A DNA stretch of 64,000 nucleotides from Streptomyces cellulosae. Lineage in GTDB: Bacteria; Actinomycetota; Actinomycetes; Streptomycetales; Streptomycetaceae. The notes beneath the pieces are model-generated. The model was not told where the DNA came from. It did not search any database and was given only the letters and a program-made list of their open reading frames with translations. Position numbers and translations under genes: made by a program. Below are positions 46,867 to 54,756 of the stretch, one piece after another. Every line of letters starts with the position of its first letter. The first letter of the stretch is position 1. The stretch is from assembly GCF_000721105.1 (NCBI RefSeq), contig NZ_JOEV01000025.1, positions 186,001 to 250,000 on the forward strand. The letters are read 5' to 3'.

Positions 46867-48525
46867 ATGGCACCCACCAAGCGCCCACGTCAAGCGATCA
46901 TCTACTGCCGGATCTCCGACGACCGCGAGGGCCGTGAGTACGGCGTTGACCGGCAGGAAGCACACTGCCGACGGCTGGCTGAGCGGCGGGGCTGGAGCGT
47001 CGTTGCCGTGCTGGTGGACAACGACATCACCGGCACCGGACGCAGGCAGCGACCCGGCTACGACCGGCTGCTGACCATGCTCCAGGAGAACACCGCGAAC
47101 GCGATCCTGGCCGTCTCTGACAAGCGGCTGAACCGCAACTACAGGAACGCGTTCGCCCTGCTCGACTTGATCCAGGAACAGGACATCGCCGTCGAGTTCA
47201 CCAAGGGCGGACCGATCAACATGAACACTGCCGAGGGCCGGGGCATTGCCCGGCGCAAGGCGATCGATGCGCAGGAAGAGTCCGAGGAGATCGGCGAGCG
47301 GGTGGCTGACGCGAAGAAGGACAACGTCCGTGACGGTACGTACCGGGGTGGTGGCCGTCCATTCGGGTACGAGGCCGACGGCATCACCCCGCGCTCCCTG
47401 GTCTGCCCCAACTGCGGAGCCATCGATGGTTTCGTGATTACGCCCGTCCGCGACGGCGGCAGCATCCAAGCCGTCACGGTCGTGTGCCCCAACGGCTGTG
47501 ACGCGATACCGGTCAACGCCCCCGGGTCGGAAGCCTGGTACCTGGAAGCGGCCACGCGCGCCATAGCCGACGGCGCGACCAAGCGGTCCGAGCTGAGGAA
47601 GTGGCACGCGGCAGGCGTCCGCGCCCCGGCCCGCCGCAAGCGGAACCCGGACGGCACCCGCACCGAGCCGATGCCCGGCGACTGGACCGAGACGACGTTC
47701 CTCAAACTGCTGCTCCGGCCCCGCAACGCGGGACTGATGGAGGTCGGCGGAGAGATCGTCGGCAAAGGCGCGTGGCCTGCCCTTGTGGACGAGGAGACCT
47801 GGCGCATCTGCCGGGCCGTCCTGAAGAACCCTGCGCGCCGCACGTCCCCTGGTCCGGTCCGCAAGTGGCTGGGTGGCGGGACGTACCTCTGCGGTGTCTG
47901 CCGTGAGGCCGCAACCACTACCGGCCGTGGCCGCAGCCGCAACGGCTCCTCATACACCTGTGGCACCGGGCAGCACGTGTCCCGCAACGCCGCCGCCGTG
48001 GACGACTTCGTGGAGGGGACCGTCCTCGCCCAGTTCGTCTGGGAGAAGGTCCGCGACCCGTTCTGGCCCCCGGCGCCCGAGGTCCAGGACGCGCAGTCCG
48101 CCGAGGAGCTGAACGCCCGTCACGCGGCGCTCACGGCCCGCCTCAAGGGCCTGGCCGACGCCTTCGCCGACGATGATGAGGCAGACCCCGTGGAGTACCG
48201 GTCGGCTGCCCGGCGGATCAAGGAGAAGATCACCGCCGTGGAGCGCGAGATGGCCGAGACCGTCGCCGTGTCAGCCGCCGCCGGGCGCGGTGCGCTGGAC
48301 GACATCGACTTCCCCGAACTGGTGAAGCGCCACAAAGCCGACCCGGACGACGCGCTGGCCTGGTGGCGGGACACCTACAGCCTGGAGCGACGGCGGGAGA
48401 TCATTGCGCTCCTCACCGTGGTCACGATCCTGCCCGCGACCTCCGGACGCACGGCCGGGTGGAAGCCGGGATCGAAGTACTTCAACCCGGAGTCTGTGGA
48501 CATCGACTGGACAGGAGCAGCCTGA
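46867..48525 (+). CDS. large serine recombinase (integrase)
   Basis: 552 residues from ATG 46867 with AAGGAGG upstream. The catalytic resolvase domain has the nucleophile in IIYCRISDDREG (Ser ~17) and the Arg cluster in DKRLNRNYRNAFALLD. The recombinase domain follows (GGRPFGYEADGITPRS), then a zinc ribbon (GTYLCGVCREAATTTGRGRS ... YTCGTGQHVSRNAAAVDDFV) and a C-terminal coiled coil. An extra CPNC...CPNGC pair (about 178-215) lies inside the recombinase domain. It integrates and, with an accessory factor, excises the element at attL/attR. Its position next to attL is typical. Confidence 0.95.
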   Translation: MAPTKRPRQAIIYCRISDDREGREYGVDRQEAHCRRLAERRGWSVVAVLVDNDITGTGRRQRPGYDRLLTMLQENTANAILAVSDKRLNRNYRNAFALLDLIQEQDIAVEFTKGGPINMNTAEGRGIARRKAIDAQEESEEIGERVADAKKDNVRDGTYRGGGRPFGYEADGITPRSLVCPNCGAIDGFVITPVRDGGSIQAVTVVCPNGCDAIPVNAPGSEAWYLEAATRAIADGATKRSELRKWHAAGVRAPARRKRNPDGTRTEPMPGDWTETTFLKLLLRPRNAGLMEVGGEIVGKGAWPALVDEETWRICRAVLKNPARRTSPGPVRKWLGGGTYLCGVCREAATTTGRGRSRNGSSYTCGTGQHVSRNAAAVDDFVEGTVLAQFVWEKVRDPFWPPAPEVQDAQSAEELNARHAALTARLKGLADAFADDDEADPVEYRSAARRIKEKITAVEREMAETVAVSAAAGRGALDDIDFPELVKRHKADPDDALAWWRDTYSLERRREIIALLTVVTILPATSGRTAGWKPGSKYFNPESVDIDWTGAA

Positions 48526-48544
48526 CCCCACCCGCACACGACGA

Positions 48545-48575
48545 CGCCCGGCCGGGCAGCTTCACCGGCCGGGCG
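48545..48575. terminator. bidirectional hairpin between integrase and minus-strand genes
   Basis: CGCCCGGCCGG and its complement (11 bp) around a 9-nt loop, placed between two convergent stops (48525 and 48590). It can serve both strands. Confidence 0.75.
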
Positions 48576-48589
48576 CCGTGCTGTTGGGG

Positions 48590-48775
48590 CTACGTCTCGG
48601 GGGCCGAGCGGTGACAGGTGCACCCGCACCGGCGCGCGAGTAGCAGGCCGCCCCCGTGGGGCAAGGGCACGTCCTTGGTCTGCCTGCACTCGTCGTGCAG
48701 ATCCTCGTACCCGGGCCGCTGCGCCACCGCGCACTCGGCCGACAGGGCCGACGTGTCCACAGAAGGCGCGCTCAC
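48590..48775 (-). CDS. small Cys-rich protein of the element
   Basis: 61 residues from GTG 48775, which overlaps the stop of the upstream 73-residue gene (GTGA). Sequence SVDTSALSAECAVAQRPGYE, DLHDECRQTKDVPLPH and ARRCGCTCHRSAPET. The CxCxCH end and other Cys suggest metal binding. Similar small proteins accompany the regulators of actinomycete integrative elements, but no function is known to me. Confidence 0.65.
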   Translation of the reverse strand: MSAPSVDTSALSAECAVAQRPGYEDLHDECRQTKDVPLPHGGGLLLARRCGCTCHRSAPET

Positions 48776-48993
48776 GGCGCCTCTCCCCGGCTCCGGGTGT
48801 TCGCCAGGGCCACGCCCGCCGACAGCCTCTCCGCCGCAGTAGCGGGCCGCAGAGGGCCGCGCGCGTCCCATTCCCGGCCGCCGCCGACCGGCCTCAGTTG
48901 CCAGTACGGGCCCTCGTTCCCCATCACCCGGCCCACCTTGCGGGTTGCCTCGTCGTACACCAGCTCGCCGGGCTCCGGCTCGTACGCGCTCAT
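48772..48993 (-). CDS. conserved small protein of actinomycete integrative elements
   Basis: 73 residues from ATG 48993. EPEPGELVYDEATRKVGRVM and GNEGPYWQLRPVGGGREWDA form an SH3-like, beta-rich pattern seen in small proteins beside XRE regulators of Streptomyces elements. The tail AERLSAGVALANTRSRGEAP is usual for them. It is divergent from the XRE/TPR gene and translationally coupled to the Cys-rich gene downstream. Role unknown. Confidence 0.7.
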   Translation of the reverse strand: MSAYEPEPGELVYDEATRKVGRVMGNEGPYWQLRPVGGGREWDARGPLRPATAAERLSAGVALANTRSRGEAP

Positions 48994-49107
48994 CGGTCTC
49001 GCTCCCCTCGCAGCTCACCCCGACCAAACCGCTTCGGGTGGATCTCTGGGAGGCGCCGGGTAGGGGGCCCGCAGGGGGCCTAACCTGGAGCCCCGAGGGG
49101 GCCAGGA

Positions 49108-50355
49108 ATGCAGACCACGGAACGCAAGAAGCACTTCGGCGCGTACCTCGCGCGCCTGCGCCGGGAGGCCCGGCTGAGCCAGCGTCAGCTCGCCGACCGG
49201 CTGTGCGCGCTGTCCGGCGTGGCGTCCTTGACTCGCAACGAGGTCGGCCGCTGGGAACAGGGCCGACGGCTCCCCGATGCGTGGCTGCCCGCGCTCGCCA
49301 CCGCCCTCGGGGTTCCGCTCGGCACCCTGGAGCGCGCCGCGTCCTGGGTCCGGGGAGAGCCGGAGGGACGGCTTCCAGGAGCGTTCGCCACTCTGGCTGA
49401 GCTGTTGCCCCCGGGTGACCCGCTGGAGCGGGAGACGGGAACTCAGGGCCGCCGCATCGGCCCGTCCACGGTGGCCGCGCTCGCCGGTAGGGTGCACGGA
49501 CTCCGCCTGGCAGATGACGTGCTGGCCGGGGGTGACCTCATCGTCCCCGCCTTCCGCGAGCTGTCCGGCGCCGTCGCCCTGCACCGCGAGCGCACATACG
49601 ACGACTCCACCGGCCGGGCCCTGCTGGTGCAGATCGGGGAGCTGGCACAGATCGCCGGGTGGATCGCCTCCGACGCCGGGGAGCACGCACAGGCGGCCGA
49701 GGCGTACCAGCTCGGTATCTCGGCCGCCCGGCAGGCGGGAGACGGCGCCCTCACCGCCAACCTCGCCGGGTCGCTCGCCTATCAACTGGCGAACACCGGT
49801 CACGGGTTGGAGGCGGTCGACCTGGCCGAGGCAGCCGTGACCGAGGCCGGACCCGACGCCCCCGCGCAGACCCGCGCCCTGTTCCACGACCGCGTCGCCT
49901 GGGCTCACGCCCGGCTCGGCCGCCCGCACTCCCAGGCAGCCATCCGCGCCCTCGGCCAGGCACACGAGGCCCTGACGGCCGAGGGCGGCCCCGAGGCTCC
50001 GCAGTGGGCGTACTGGGTCAGCCGCGACGAGCTGGAAGTCATGGACGCCCGGGTGTTCACGGAGCTGGCCCGGCCGCTGCGGGCCGTACCGCTGCTGTCT
50101 CGGGTGCTGGAGCGCTACGACGCCACCCACGCCCGGGAGCTGGCGCTGTACCTGTCCTGGCTCGCGGTCGCGTACGCCGACGCGAACGAGCCCGAGGCCG
50201 CCGCCGACACCGCAGCCCGCATGTTCGAGCTGTCGGCCGACGTCGCCTCCGACCGCACCTCCGAGCGGGGCCGGGTCGTGCTCGGCCGTCTGGCGGAGTT
50301 CGAGGACGTACCCGAGGTCGCCGCCGTGCTCGCCGAGCATCCACCGGCCGCCTGA
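49108..50355 (+). CDS. XRE-family regulator with TPR-like C-terminal domain
   Basis: 415 residues. The N-terminal XRE helix-turn-helix (HFGAYLARLRREARLSQRQL, SLTRNEVGRWEQGRRLPDAW) is followed by ~300 residues of TPR-type helical repeats (LLVQIGELAQIAGWIASDAG, AAEAYQLGISAARQAGDGAL, LALYLSWLAVAYADANEPEA). This is a common actinomycete architecture in which the TPR part binds a peptide or partner. It probably controls the excision, transfer or replication genes of the element. Three CTGATCAG palindromes lie downstream between this gene and the xis-like gene. Confidence 0.88.
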   Translation: MQTTERKKHFGAYLARLRREARLSQRQLADRLCALSGVASLTRNEVGRWEQGRRLPDAWLPALATALGVPLGTLERAASWVRGEPEGRLPGAFATLAELLPPGDPLERETGTQGRRIGPSTVAALAGRVHGLRLADDVLAGGDLIVPAFRELSGAVALHRERTYDDSTGRALLVQIGELAQIAGWIASDAGEHAQAAEAYQLGISAARQAGDGALTANLAGSLAYQLANTGHGLEAVDLAEAAVTEAGPDAPAQTRALFHDRVAWAHARLGRPHSQAAIRALGQAHEALTAEGGPEAPQWAYWVSRDELEVMDARVFTELARPLRAVPLLSRVLERYDATHARELALYLSWLAVAYADANEPEAAADTAARMFELSADVASDRTSERGRVVLGRLAEFEDVPEVAAVLAEHPPAA

Positions 50356-50655
50356 CCGTCAGGGCTGCGGGGCCGGAGAGAGAACCCAGGCCAGGGGGCC
50401 TTCTCCGGGTCTGACGGCCACCTGACTGATCAGCCGCCTGGTCGACGGGGTTTCCCCAGCTCACGGGTCATTCGGGCGGTCTGACCAACCCGCTGCGCCC
50501 CGGCGGGCTGATCAGCCCTCTGATCAGACCTGAGAGCCCTTGCCGGCGGTTTAGCTAAATCGGTCAGAGCCCCAGTTCAGATTGGGTGCCGTACGGGCCC
50601 GAATCCTCTGGAACTCCCGCGAACGCAGACGTACGCTGGGAGCAGCAGAACGACC
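50356..50655 (+). promoter_or_regulatory. element control region with three CTGATCAG palindromes
   Basis: CTGATCAG occurs at 50426-50433, 50508-50515 (inside the 12-bp palindrome GGCTGATCAGCC) and 50520-50527. The last two centres are 12 bp apart. No gene is seen in the 300 bases. They may bind the XRE regulator and control the xis-to-spd operon that follows. Confidence 0.45.
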
Positions 50656-50691
50656 AACGACCACGGACCAGCAGCACGGTCCGTGGTCGTT
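50656..50691 (+). terminator. 14-bp hairpin with T-tract before the xis-like gene
   Basis: AACGACCACGGACC and its complement flank an 8-nt loop and are followed by TT. It is the most stable structure in the gap. It may end the regulator transcript or attenuate the operon starting at 50732. Confidence 0.65.
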
Positions 50692-50731
50692 TCCGTGTGC
50701 TGGGCCGGGTCATGTCCCGGAGGAGCCCCAC

Positions 50732-50947
50732 ATGGGCGAACCAGCAACACTCGACGAGGTCCGCGCCTGGCCCGCGCTCGTCCCCCTGTCCCAGGCGGCC
50801 CGAGCCCTCGGTATCAGCCGCACCACCGCCTTCACCCGTGCAGCCCGGGGTGAGTTCCCCGTGACCGTGCTGCGGATTCTCGGGGGCCAGAAGGTACGCA
50901 CCGCCGACCTGATCCGGTTCCTGGAGGCCGACGGGGGTGCGTCGTGA
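50732..50947 (+). CDS. excisionase-like helix-turn-helix protein
   Basis: 71 residues from ATG 50732 with GGAGGAG upstream. LVPLSQAARALGISRTTAFT / RAARGEFPVTVLRILGGQKV is a MerR/Xis-type winged helix with the wing ending in TADLIRFLEAD. In integrative elements such proteins either direct excision or regulate transfer genes. It is far from the integrase gene and first in the transfer operon (GTGA overlap with the next gene), so a regulatory role is equally likely. Confidence 0.75.
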   Translation: MGEPATLDEVRAWPALVPLSQAARALGISRTTAFTRAARGEFPVTVLRILGGQKVRTADLIRFLEADGGAS

Positions 50948-51453
50948 TCGGCCGCGTCCTCTTCCTCGCCGTCATCGTCAGCGCGGTGCACGCCCTTCCA
51001 TGGCTCGTTCGGGATCTCCCGTGGAGCCTCGACACGGACACGCTTGTGCTGATCTTCGGCTTCCTGATCACCGAGGGCGTGTACGAGGCCATCGAGCGCC
51101 GGTGGCTGCTGCCCCGGTGGGCCCGCCGGATGACCCGCAAGGCACAGAACGTTCTCAACTCCCTTGATCCGCACGGGAGCTACGTCTACTTGATCGGCCC
51201 CGAGCACGGTGCGGGACCGTGGAAGGTCGGCATGTCCACGGACGTGCGCAAGCGGCTGGCCACCCTCCAGACCGGCTCGCCCGAGCCGCTACGGGTCTAC
51301 TGGGCCACCCCCGGCGGCCGGGACCTCGAATCCCGCCTGCACCGCGTCCTCGCTCCCTGGCGGAAGCACGGGGAGTGGTTCGACCTCGGACCCGACCCGG
51401 ACCGGTTCATCTGGAACGCACAGGACCACGCCGAGCGGCGGTGGTCGGCGTGA
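50944..51453 (+). CDS. membrane-anchored GIY-YIG (T5orf172/Mug113-like) protein
   Basis: 169 residues from GTG 50944 (GTGA overlap). The N-terminus has two hydrophobic segments (VLFLAVIVSAVHALPWLV, TDTLVLIFGFLITEGVYEAI). From residue ~78 a T5orf172-type GIY-YIG domain follows: GSYVYLIGPEHGAGPWKVGM (Y-x-Y in place of GIY, then KVG), STDVRKRLATLQTGSPEPLR, and LESRLHRVLAPWRKHGEWFD with the usual Glu and His-rich end. A nuclease tied to the membrane beside an FtsK/TraB-like translocase could nick or inspect DNA during transfer, but this is inference. Confidence 0.8.
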   Translation: MIGRVLFLAVIVSAVHALPWLVRDLPWSLDTDTLVLIFGFLITEGVYEAIERRWLLPRWARRMTRKAQNVLNSLDPHGSYVYLIGPEHGAGPWKVGMSTDVRKRLATLQTGSPEPLRVYWATPGGRDLESRLHRVLAPWRKHGEWFDLGPDPDRFIWNAQDHAERRWSA

Positions 51454-52670
51454 ACAGTTCGCTGATCCTGGTCGGCCTCGCCGCCGTCGGCCTGCTGTAC
51501 GGGCGCAAGCGGCTCAAGGACTTCAAGGCCACCCGCTCCGCACGCCGACAGCGCCGGGCACACGAGCGGGCCGCGTCTCCGGCCGCGTCTGCGCGCCTGC
51601 TCCAGGCGTGGCGCTGGACGGCCCCTCGGGTGTTCCCGTGGGCGTTCAGGTGGCGTCCGGCCCGGCGTCCGCGCCGGGGTGCTCTGCTGGCCCGTCCGGG
51701 GCTGCTCGCGTCGTGGGTCAGGGTCCGGCTCGGTCAGCACCTGCTGATCACCGGCGTCACCGGCTCCGGCAAGAGTTGCGCGATCATCGCCCTGGCCACC
51801 TCGGCCCGTGCGGCCGGGATGGACCTGGAGTTCTGGGACGCCAAGGACGGCCTGGAGGGCCAGCCCTACGAGGCCGCAGGCATCCCCGTGGTCGAGCTGG
51901 AACAGCAGCCCGCCCGGCTGGCCTGGCTGCTGGCCGAGGAGCTGCCCCGCCGGGCGGCCGTCCTCAAGGCGCGCGGTGCCCGCATGTGGGACCCGGACGC
52001 CGACGGCCCCGAACTGGTCCTGATCCTGGACGAGTTGGGCGTCTCCATGACCGTCCTGCCGACCGGCACCGTGGCCACGCTGATCAAGAAGTGCCGGGCG
52101 TACGGCGTGTGGATCTGGGCCGGGGAACAGCTCGGCAAGGCGTCCACGGTCGACACGGACATCCGCAGCCAGTTCCAGGCGCGCATCTGCCTTGCGGTCG
52201 GCCGGGCGTCGGACGCCCGCGTCGCCCTCGGTGAAGAGTCCGTGGCCGACGGCTGGGCCCCGCACGAGCTGCCCTCCCGCTGGCTGCTGGTGCGCGACGG
52301 TGACCACAAGAAGCCTCGGCCCGCCCGCTGCGCCACCGTCACGGATGAGCTGCTGCGCCGGTACCCGATGCGTCCGCGTGTCTCGCTCGTGAAGGAGCCC
52401 GCCCGTTCGTTCGCCCAGGCGTCGCAGGTCAGGCGTGTGCCCGAACGAACGAACACCCGGCCGAGCGTGGCCGAGGACGTGCTGACCGCGCTCATGACCG
52501 CACCCGAGCCCCTGGGAGTGCGCGCCCTCGCCCGCGCCACCGAGCGCAGCCCGGCGGCCGTCCACGAGGCCCTGAAGGGCCTCACCGCCCGGGGCCAGGT
52601 AGAGCCGACCCCGAGCGGCTACGCCATCCCCCTCCACCACTCCGCAGCAGAAGAAAGGGACGCCTCATGA
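51450..52670 (+). CDS. FtsK/SpoIIIE-type DNA translocase (TraB-like)
   Basis: 406 residues from GTG 51450 (GTGA overlap). A short N-terminal membrane segment (SLILVGLAAVGLLYG) and a basic linker precede the motor: Walker A LLITGVTGSGKSCAIIALAT (about 98-117), Walker B LVLILDELGVSM (about 189-200) and the FtsK-like GEQLGKASTVDTDIRSQFQA. A winged-helix domain ends it (EDVLTALMTAPEPLGVRALA). In Streptomyces conjugative plasmids and AICEs a single TraB/FtsK-like ATPase moves double-stranded DNA between mycelial cells. This protein is the likely transfer motor. The recognised clt sequence repeats were not identified. Confidence 0.9.
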   Translation: MNSSLILVGLAAVGLLYGRKRLKDFKATRSARRQRRAHERAASPAASARLLQAWRWTAPRVFPWAFRWRPARRPRRGALLARPGLLASWVRVRLGQHLLITGVTGSGKSCAIIALATSARAAGMDLEFWDAKDGLEGQPYEAAGIPVVELEQQPARLAWLLAEELPRRAAVLKARGARMWDPDADGPELVLILDELGVSMTVLPTGTVATLIKKCRAYGVWIWAGEQLGKASTVDTDIRSQFQARICLAVGRASDARVALGEESVADGWAPHELPSRWLLVRDGDHKKPRPARCATVTDELLRRYPMRPRVSLVKEPARSFAQASQVRRVPERTNTRPSVAEDVLTALMTAPEPLGVRALARATERSPAAVHEALKGLTARGQVEPTPSGYAIPLHHSAAEERDAS

Positions 52671-53584
52671 AGGTACGCAGCGCGCACCGTACGCGCACGG
52701 TGCCCAAGACGATCGACGGCAAAACTCACCAGGTGGACGAGACGTACACCGTCGAGCTGCCGGTGCCCCCGGCCGACCGGGACGCACAGGCTCTCGCGGC
52801 CGTGACGGGCCTCGCCGTGCTCATCGTGACCGGGGCCATTGTGTGGTCCACCGTGGCGATCGGCGGGCTGCTCAGCATGGCCTTCAACCCGGCCGTCAGC
52901 TACGGCATCGCGTGCGTCTTCGACGCCACGTGGATCGGTCTGATGGCCCTGGAGTGGATCGCCCGGTACGACCCCGAGCGGGCCTCTCTGCCGCGCCGTA
53001 TGGGCTGGGGAGCCCTGGCCCTGTCCATGGCCCTGATCGCCGCTCACGGGGCCGTCAGCGGCTTCCTGTGGGTCGGCATCGGGGGTGCCGCCGTCTCCCT
53101 GTCCGCCAAGTCGTTCTGGCACGTGGTGATGAAGACGACCGGCCCCCGGCTCGACCCCGGCACCGCTCAGTGGGTGGCGGCTGAGCGCTCCGAGGTCGAC
53201 GGACAGCGGGCACTCGTCGCCGCCCGCCGTCAGCTTGAGCGCTCGAAGGCCAAGTCGCGCGACGAGTCCGCCGCCCTCGGCTCGGCCGGATCCGTCACGG
53301 ATCTGGAGTGGGCCACCCCGGCCACGGAGGGCCTGACGGCCGACCGGCTGCGCCCCGAGCTGGCGGCCGAGGCGGAGCGGATCCGGACCGCACAGTCCGG
53401 CGGATCCGGATCGGTCCGGGCGGCGGATCCGTCCGGATCCGGATCCGTCAAGGACGCCGTCCGGACCCTGTTCGAGTCCGGCGTCACCGACCCGGCGGCC
53501 GTCGTCCAGGCGCTGCCCGGCGCCAATCCGGAGACCGTCAAGCGGCACGTCCGCACGGTCCGCCTGGAAGGTGGCTACGCATGA
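52667..53584 (+). CDS. Spd-like membrane protein of the transfer operon
   Basis: 305 residues from ATG 52667 (ATGA overlap with the motor gene). Four membrane segments lie between residues ~43 and ~150 (LAAVTGLAVLIVTGAIVWST, SMAFNPAVSYGIACVFDATW, GALALSMALIAAHGAVSGFL). A long charged cytoplasmic part follows, including a Gly-Ser-rich linker (GGSGSVRAADPSGSGSV) encoded by repeated GGATCC, then a helix-turn-helix-like end (FESGVTDPAAVVQALPGANP). It resembles spread proteins of Streptomyces plasmids that help movement through the mycelium. Confidence 0.75.
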   Translation: MKVRSAHRTRTVPKTIDGKTHQVDETYTVELPVPPADRDAQALAAVTGLAVLIVTGAIVWSTVAIGGLLSMAFNPAVSYGIACVFDATWIGLMALEWIARYDPERASLPRRMGWGALALSMALIAAHGAVSGFLWVGIGGAAVSLSAKSFWHVVMKTTGPRLDPGTAQWVAAERSEVDGQRALVAARRQLERSKAKSRDESAALGSAGSVTDLEWATPATEGLTADRLRPELAAEAERIRTAQSGGSGSVRAADPSGSGSVKDAVRTLFESGVTDPAAVVQALPGANPETVKRHVRTVRLEGGYA

Positions 53585-53745
53585 TCCCCCTCGCCGCCCT
53601 GGTCGCCCTCGGGGTGATCCTCGCCGTCGCCAAGCAGCATCGCCTGCCCGTCCTGATCGCAGCCGCCGCCGTGGTGCTGCTCATGGGCGGACCGCAGCAG
53701 TTCATCCAGGCGGCCCTGGCCGCCGTACCCGGCCTCGGAGGCTGA
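53581..53745 (+). CDS. 54-residue two-helix membrane protein
   Basis: Starts at ATG 53581 in an ATGA overlap. Almost entirely two hydrophobic helices (IPLAALVALGVILAVA and LPVLIAAAAVVLLMGG) separated by KQHR, with the tail AALAAVPGLGG. Small membrane proteins of this size accompany spread genes in Streptomyces transfer operons. Partner and function unknown. Confidence 0.7.
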   Translation: MIPLAALVALGVILAVAKQHRLPVLIAAAAVVLLMGGPQQFIQAALAAVPGLGG

Positions 53746-53746
53746 C

Positions 53747-53962
53747 ATGGCAAGTCAGATGAAGGGTGGGACAGCCCTGGTGGTCGCGGGTGTGGCCGCG
53801 TTCGTGTTCCTCGGCGGGGGCAGCAACAGCACCGCCCACAACGATCAGGAGGTCTGCCGGGCACAGCTCGGCCTCGGCAAGGTCGACACGATCCAGCAGG
53901 CAGCCCAGCCCCACAGCGCCTACAGCCGGTGCCTGGACCGGCGTGAAGCGGGCCGGAAGTAG
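53747..53962 (+). CDS. 71-residue membrane-anchored or secreted protein
   Basis: ATG 53747 begins one base after the previous stop. One N-terminal hydrophobic helix (GTALVVAGVAAFVFLGGG) leads to an exported part with two Cys (EVCRAQLGL ... YSRCLDRREAGRK) that could form a disulphide. It is last in the transfer operon before a strong terminator. I do not recognise the family. Confidence 0.65.
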   Translation: MASQMKGGTALVVAGVAAFVFLGGGSNSTAHNDQEVCRAQLGLGKVDTIQQAAQPHSAYSRCLDRREAGRK

Positions 53963-53975
53963 CCCCGCCGTACAG

Positions 53976-54004
53976 GAGCCCCGCCGGTACGCCCGGCGGG
54001 GCTC
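53976..54004 (+). terminator. terminator of the transfer operon
   Basis: 12-bp perfect arms GAGCCCCGCCGG / CCGGCGGGGCTC around TACGC, followed by TTGT. It lies 14 bp after the last gene of the operon and before convergent minus-strand genes. Confidence 0.85.
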
Positions 54005-54060
54005 TTGTCATGTGTTCCTCTGGGAAGGGAAGTTGCGAGCCGGCAAGGCGTTCCCTCAGC

Positions 54061-54270
54061 TCAGGCGGGCCAGTACCGCCCAGCTTCGTCCTGCCGGGCA
54101 AGCGACCGGTCCCGGACCTCGGTCAGGCCGTCGGCGATGAGCATCCGCATCCGTACGCGGTCGGCGGCGGCGATCAGCTCGGGCCGGGTCAGGCCCGGGT
54201 GCGCGGCGACGAACTCACGCAGCATGGTGCGCTGCCCGGGGTTGATCCGCAGAGGGCGCCCGGTGCTCAA
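54061..54270 (-). CDS. small basic helical protein of the element
   Basis: 69 residues from TTG 54270 in a TTGA overlap with the upstream gene. The coupling makes this start convincing despite the rare codon. RINPGQRTMLREFVAAHPGL, TRPELIAAADRVRMRMLIAD. Helical and possibly DNA-binding. Family not recognised. Confidence 0.6.
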   Translation of the reverse strand: MSTGRPLRINPGQRTMLREFVAAHPGLTRPELIAAADRVRMRMLIADGLTEVRDRSLARQDEAGRYWPA

Positions 54271-54614
54271 CTGAGTCCCGCTCGGACCAAGTTGTCCGCT
54301 ATCTGCTCCCGCACGTCATCCGGCAGGTTGGGCATCACCTCTCCGAGGACGTGCGTGTCCTGGGGCAGCATCCACCGCCGGACGATCCGCATCGCCTCCA
54401 CGTACGCGGCGGCCTGCCGCTCCATGCGGGCCAGCTCGGAGAAGTGGGCGTCCATCACGGACGGCTTCGCGTCGGCCAGGGTGATGCCGGTCTGCTGCTC
54501 GACCACCCGCACCACGGCGGCCGAGGCGTCAGCCGACGCCCGCCGGATGTCGGCCAGCGCCTCACGCCCGGCCTCGGCTATGGCCTCGCGTTCTCGGTCC
54601 AGTTCACCGGACAT
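54267..54614 (-). CDS. helical protein of unknown function
   Basis: 115 residues from ATG 54614, preceded by GAGGAGGAG; the frame continues upstream without protein-like sequence. It is mainly long amphipathic helices (REREAIAEAGREALADIRRA, RMERQAAAYVEAMRIVRRWM) with a C-terminal segment PNLPDDVREQIADNLVRAGL. It is followed by the 69-residue gene with overlap. No family recognised. Confidence 0.65.
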   Translation of the reverse strand: MSGELDREREAIAEAGREALADIRRASADASAAVVRVVEQQTGITLADAKPSVMDAHFSELARMERQAAAYVEAMRIVRRWMLPQDTHVLGEVMPNLPDDVREQIADNLVRAGLS

Positions 54615-54756
54615 GGTCAACTCCTCCTCGTCGGGCGGGGGTTGATGATCCCGAGCCGCAGCAGGATGCGGTTTCGCTGATCCGGCGGCAGGGTGGCGAA
54701 GTGGGAAAGACAGGGCCTCCAGCCCCGCCCCTGTCCGACGCAGGCGCACCCGGCGC

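Noticed and set aside
53399..53446. GGATCC-rich stretch as a cluster of binding sites
   Set aside because: It lies inside a coding region and reads as a Gly-Ser-Asp linker; simple codon repetition explains it.
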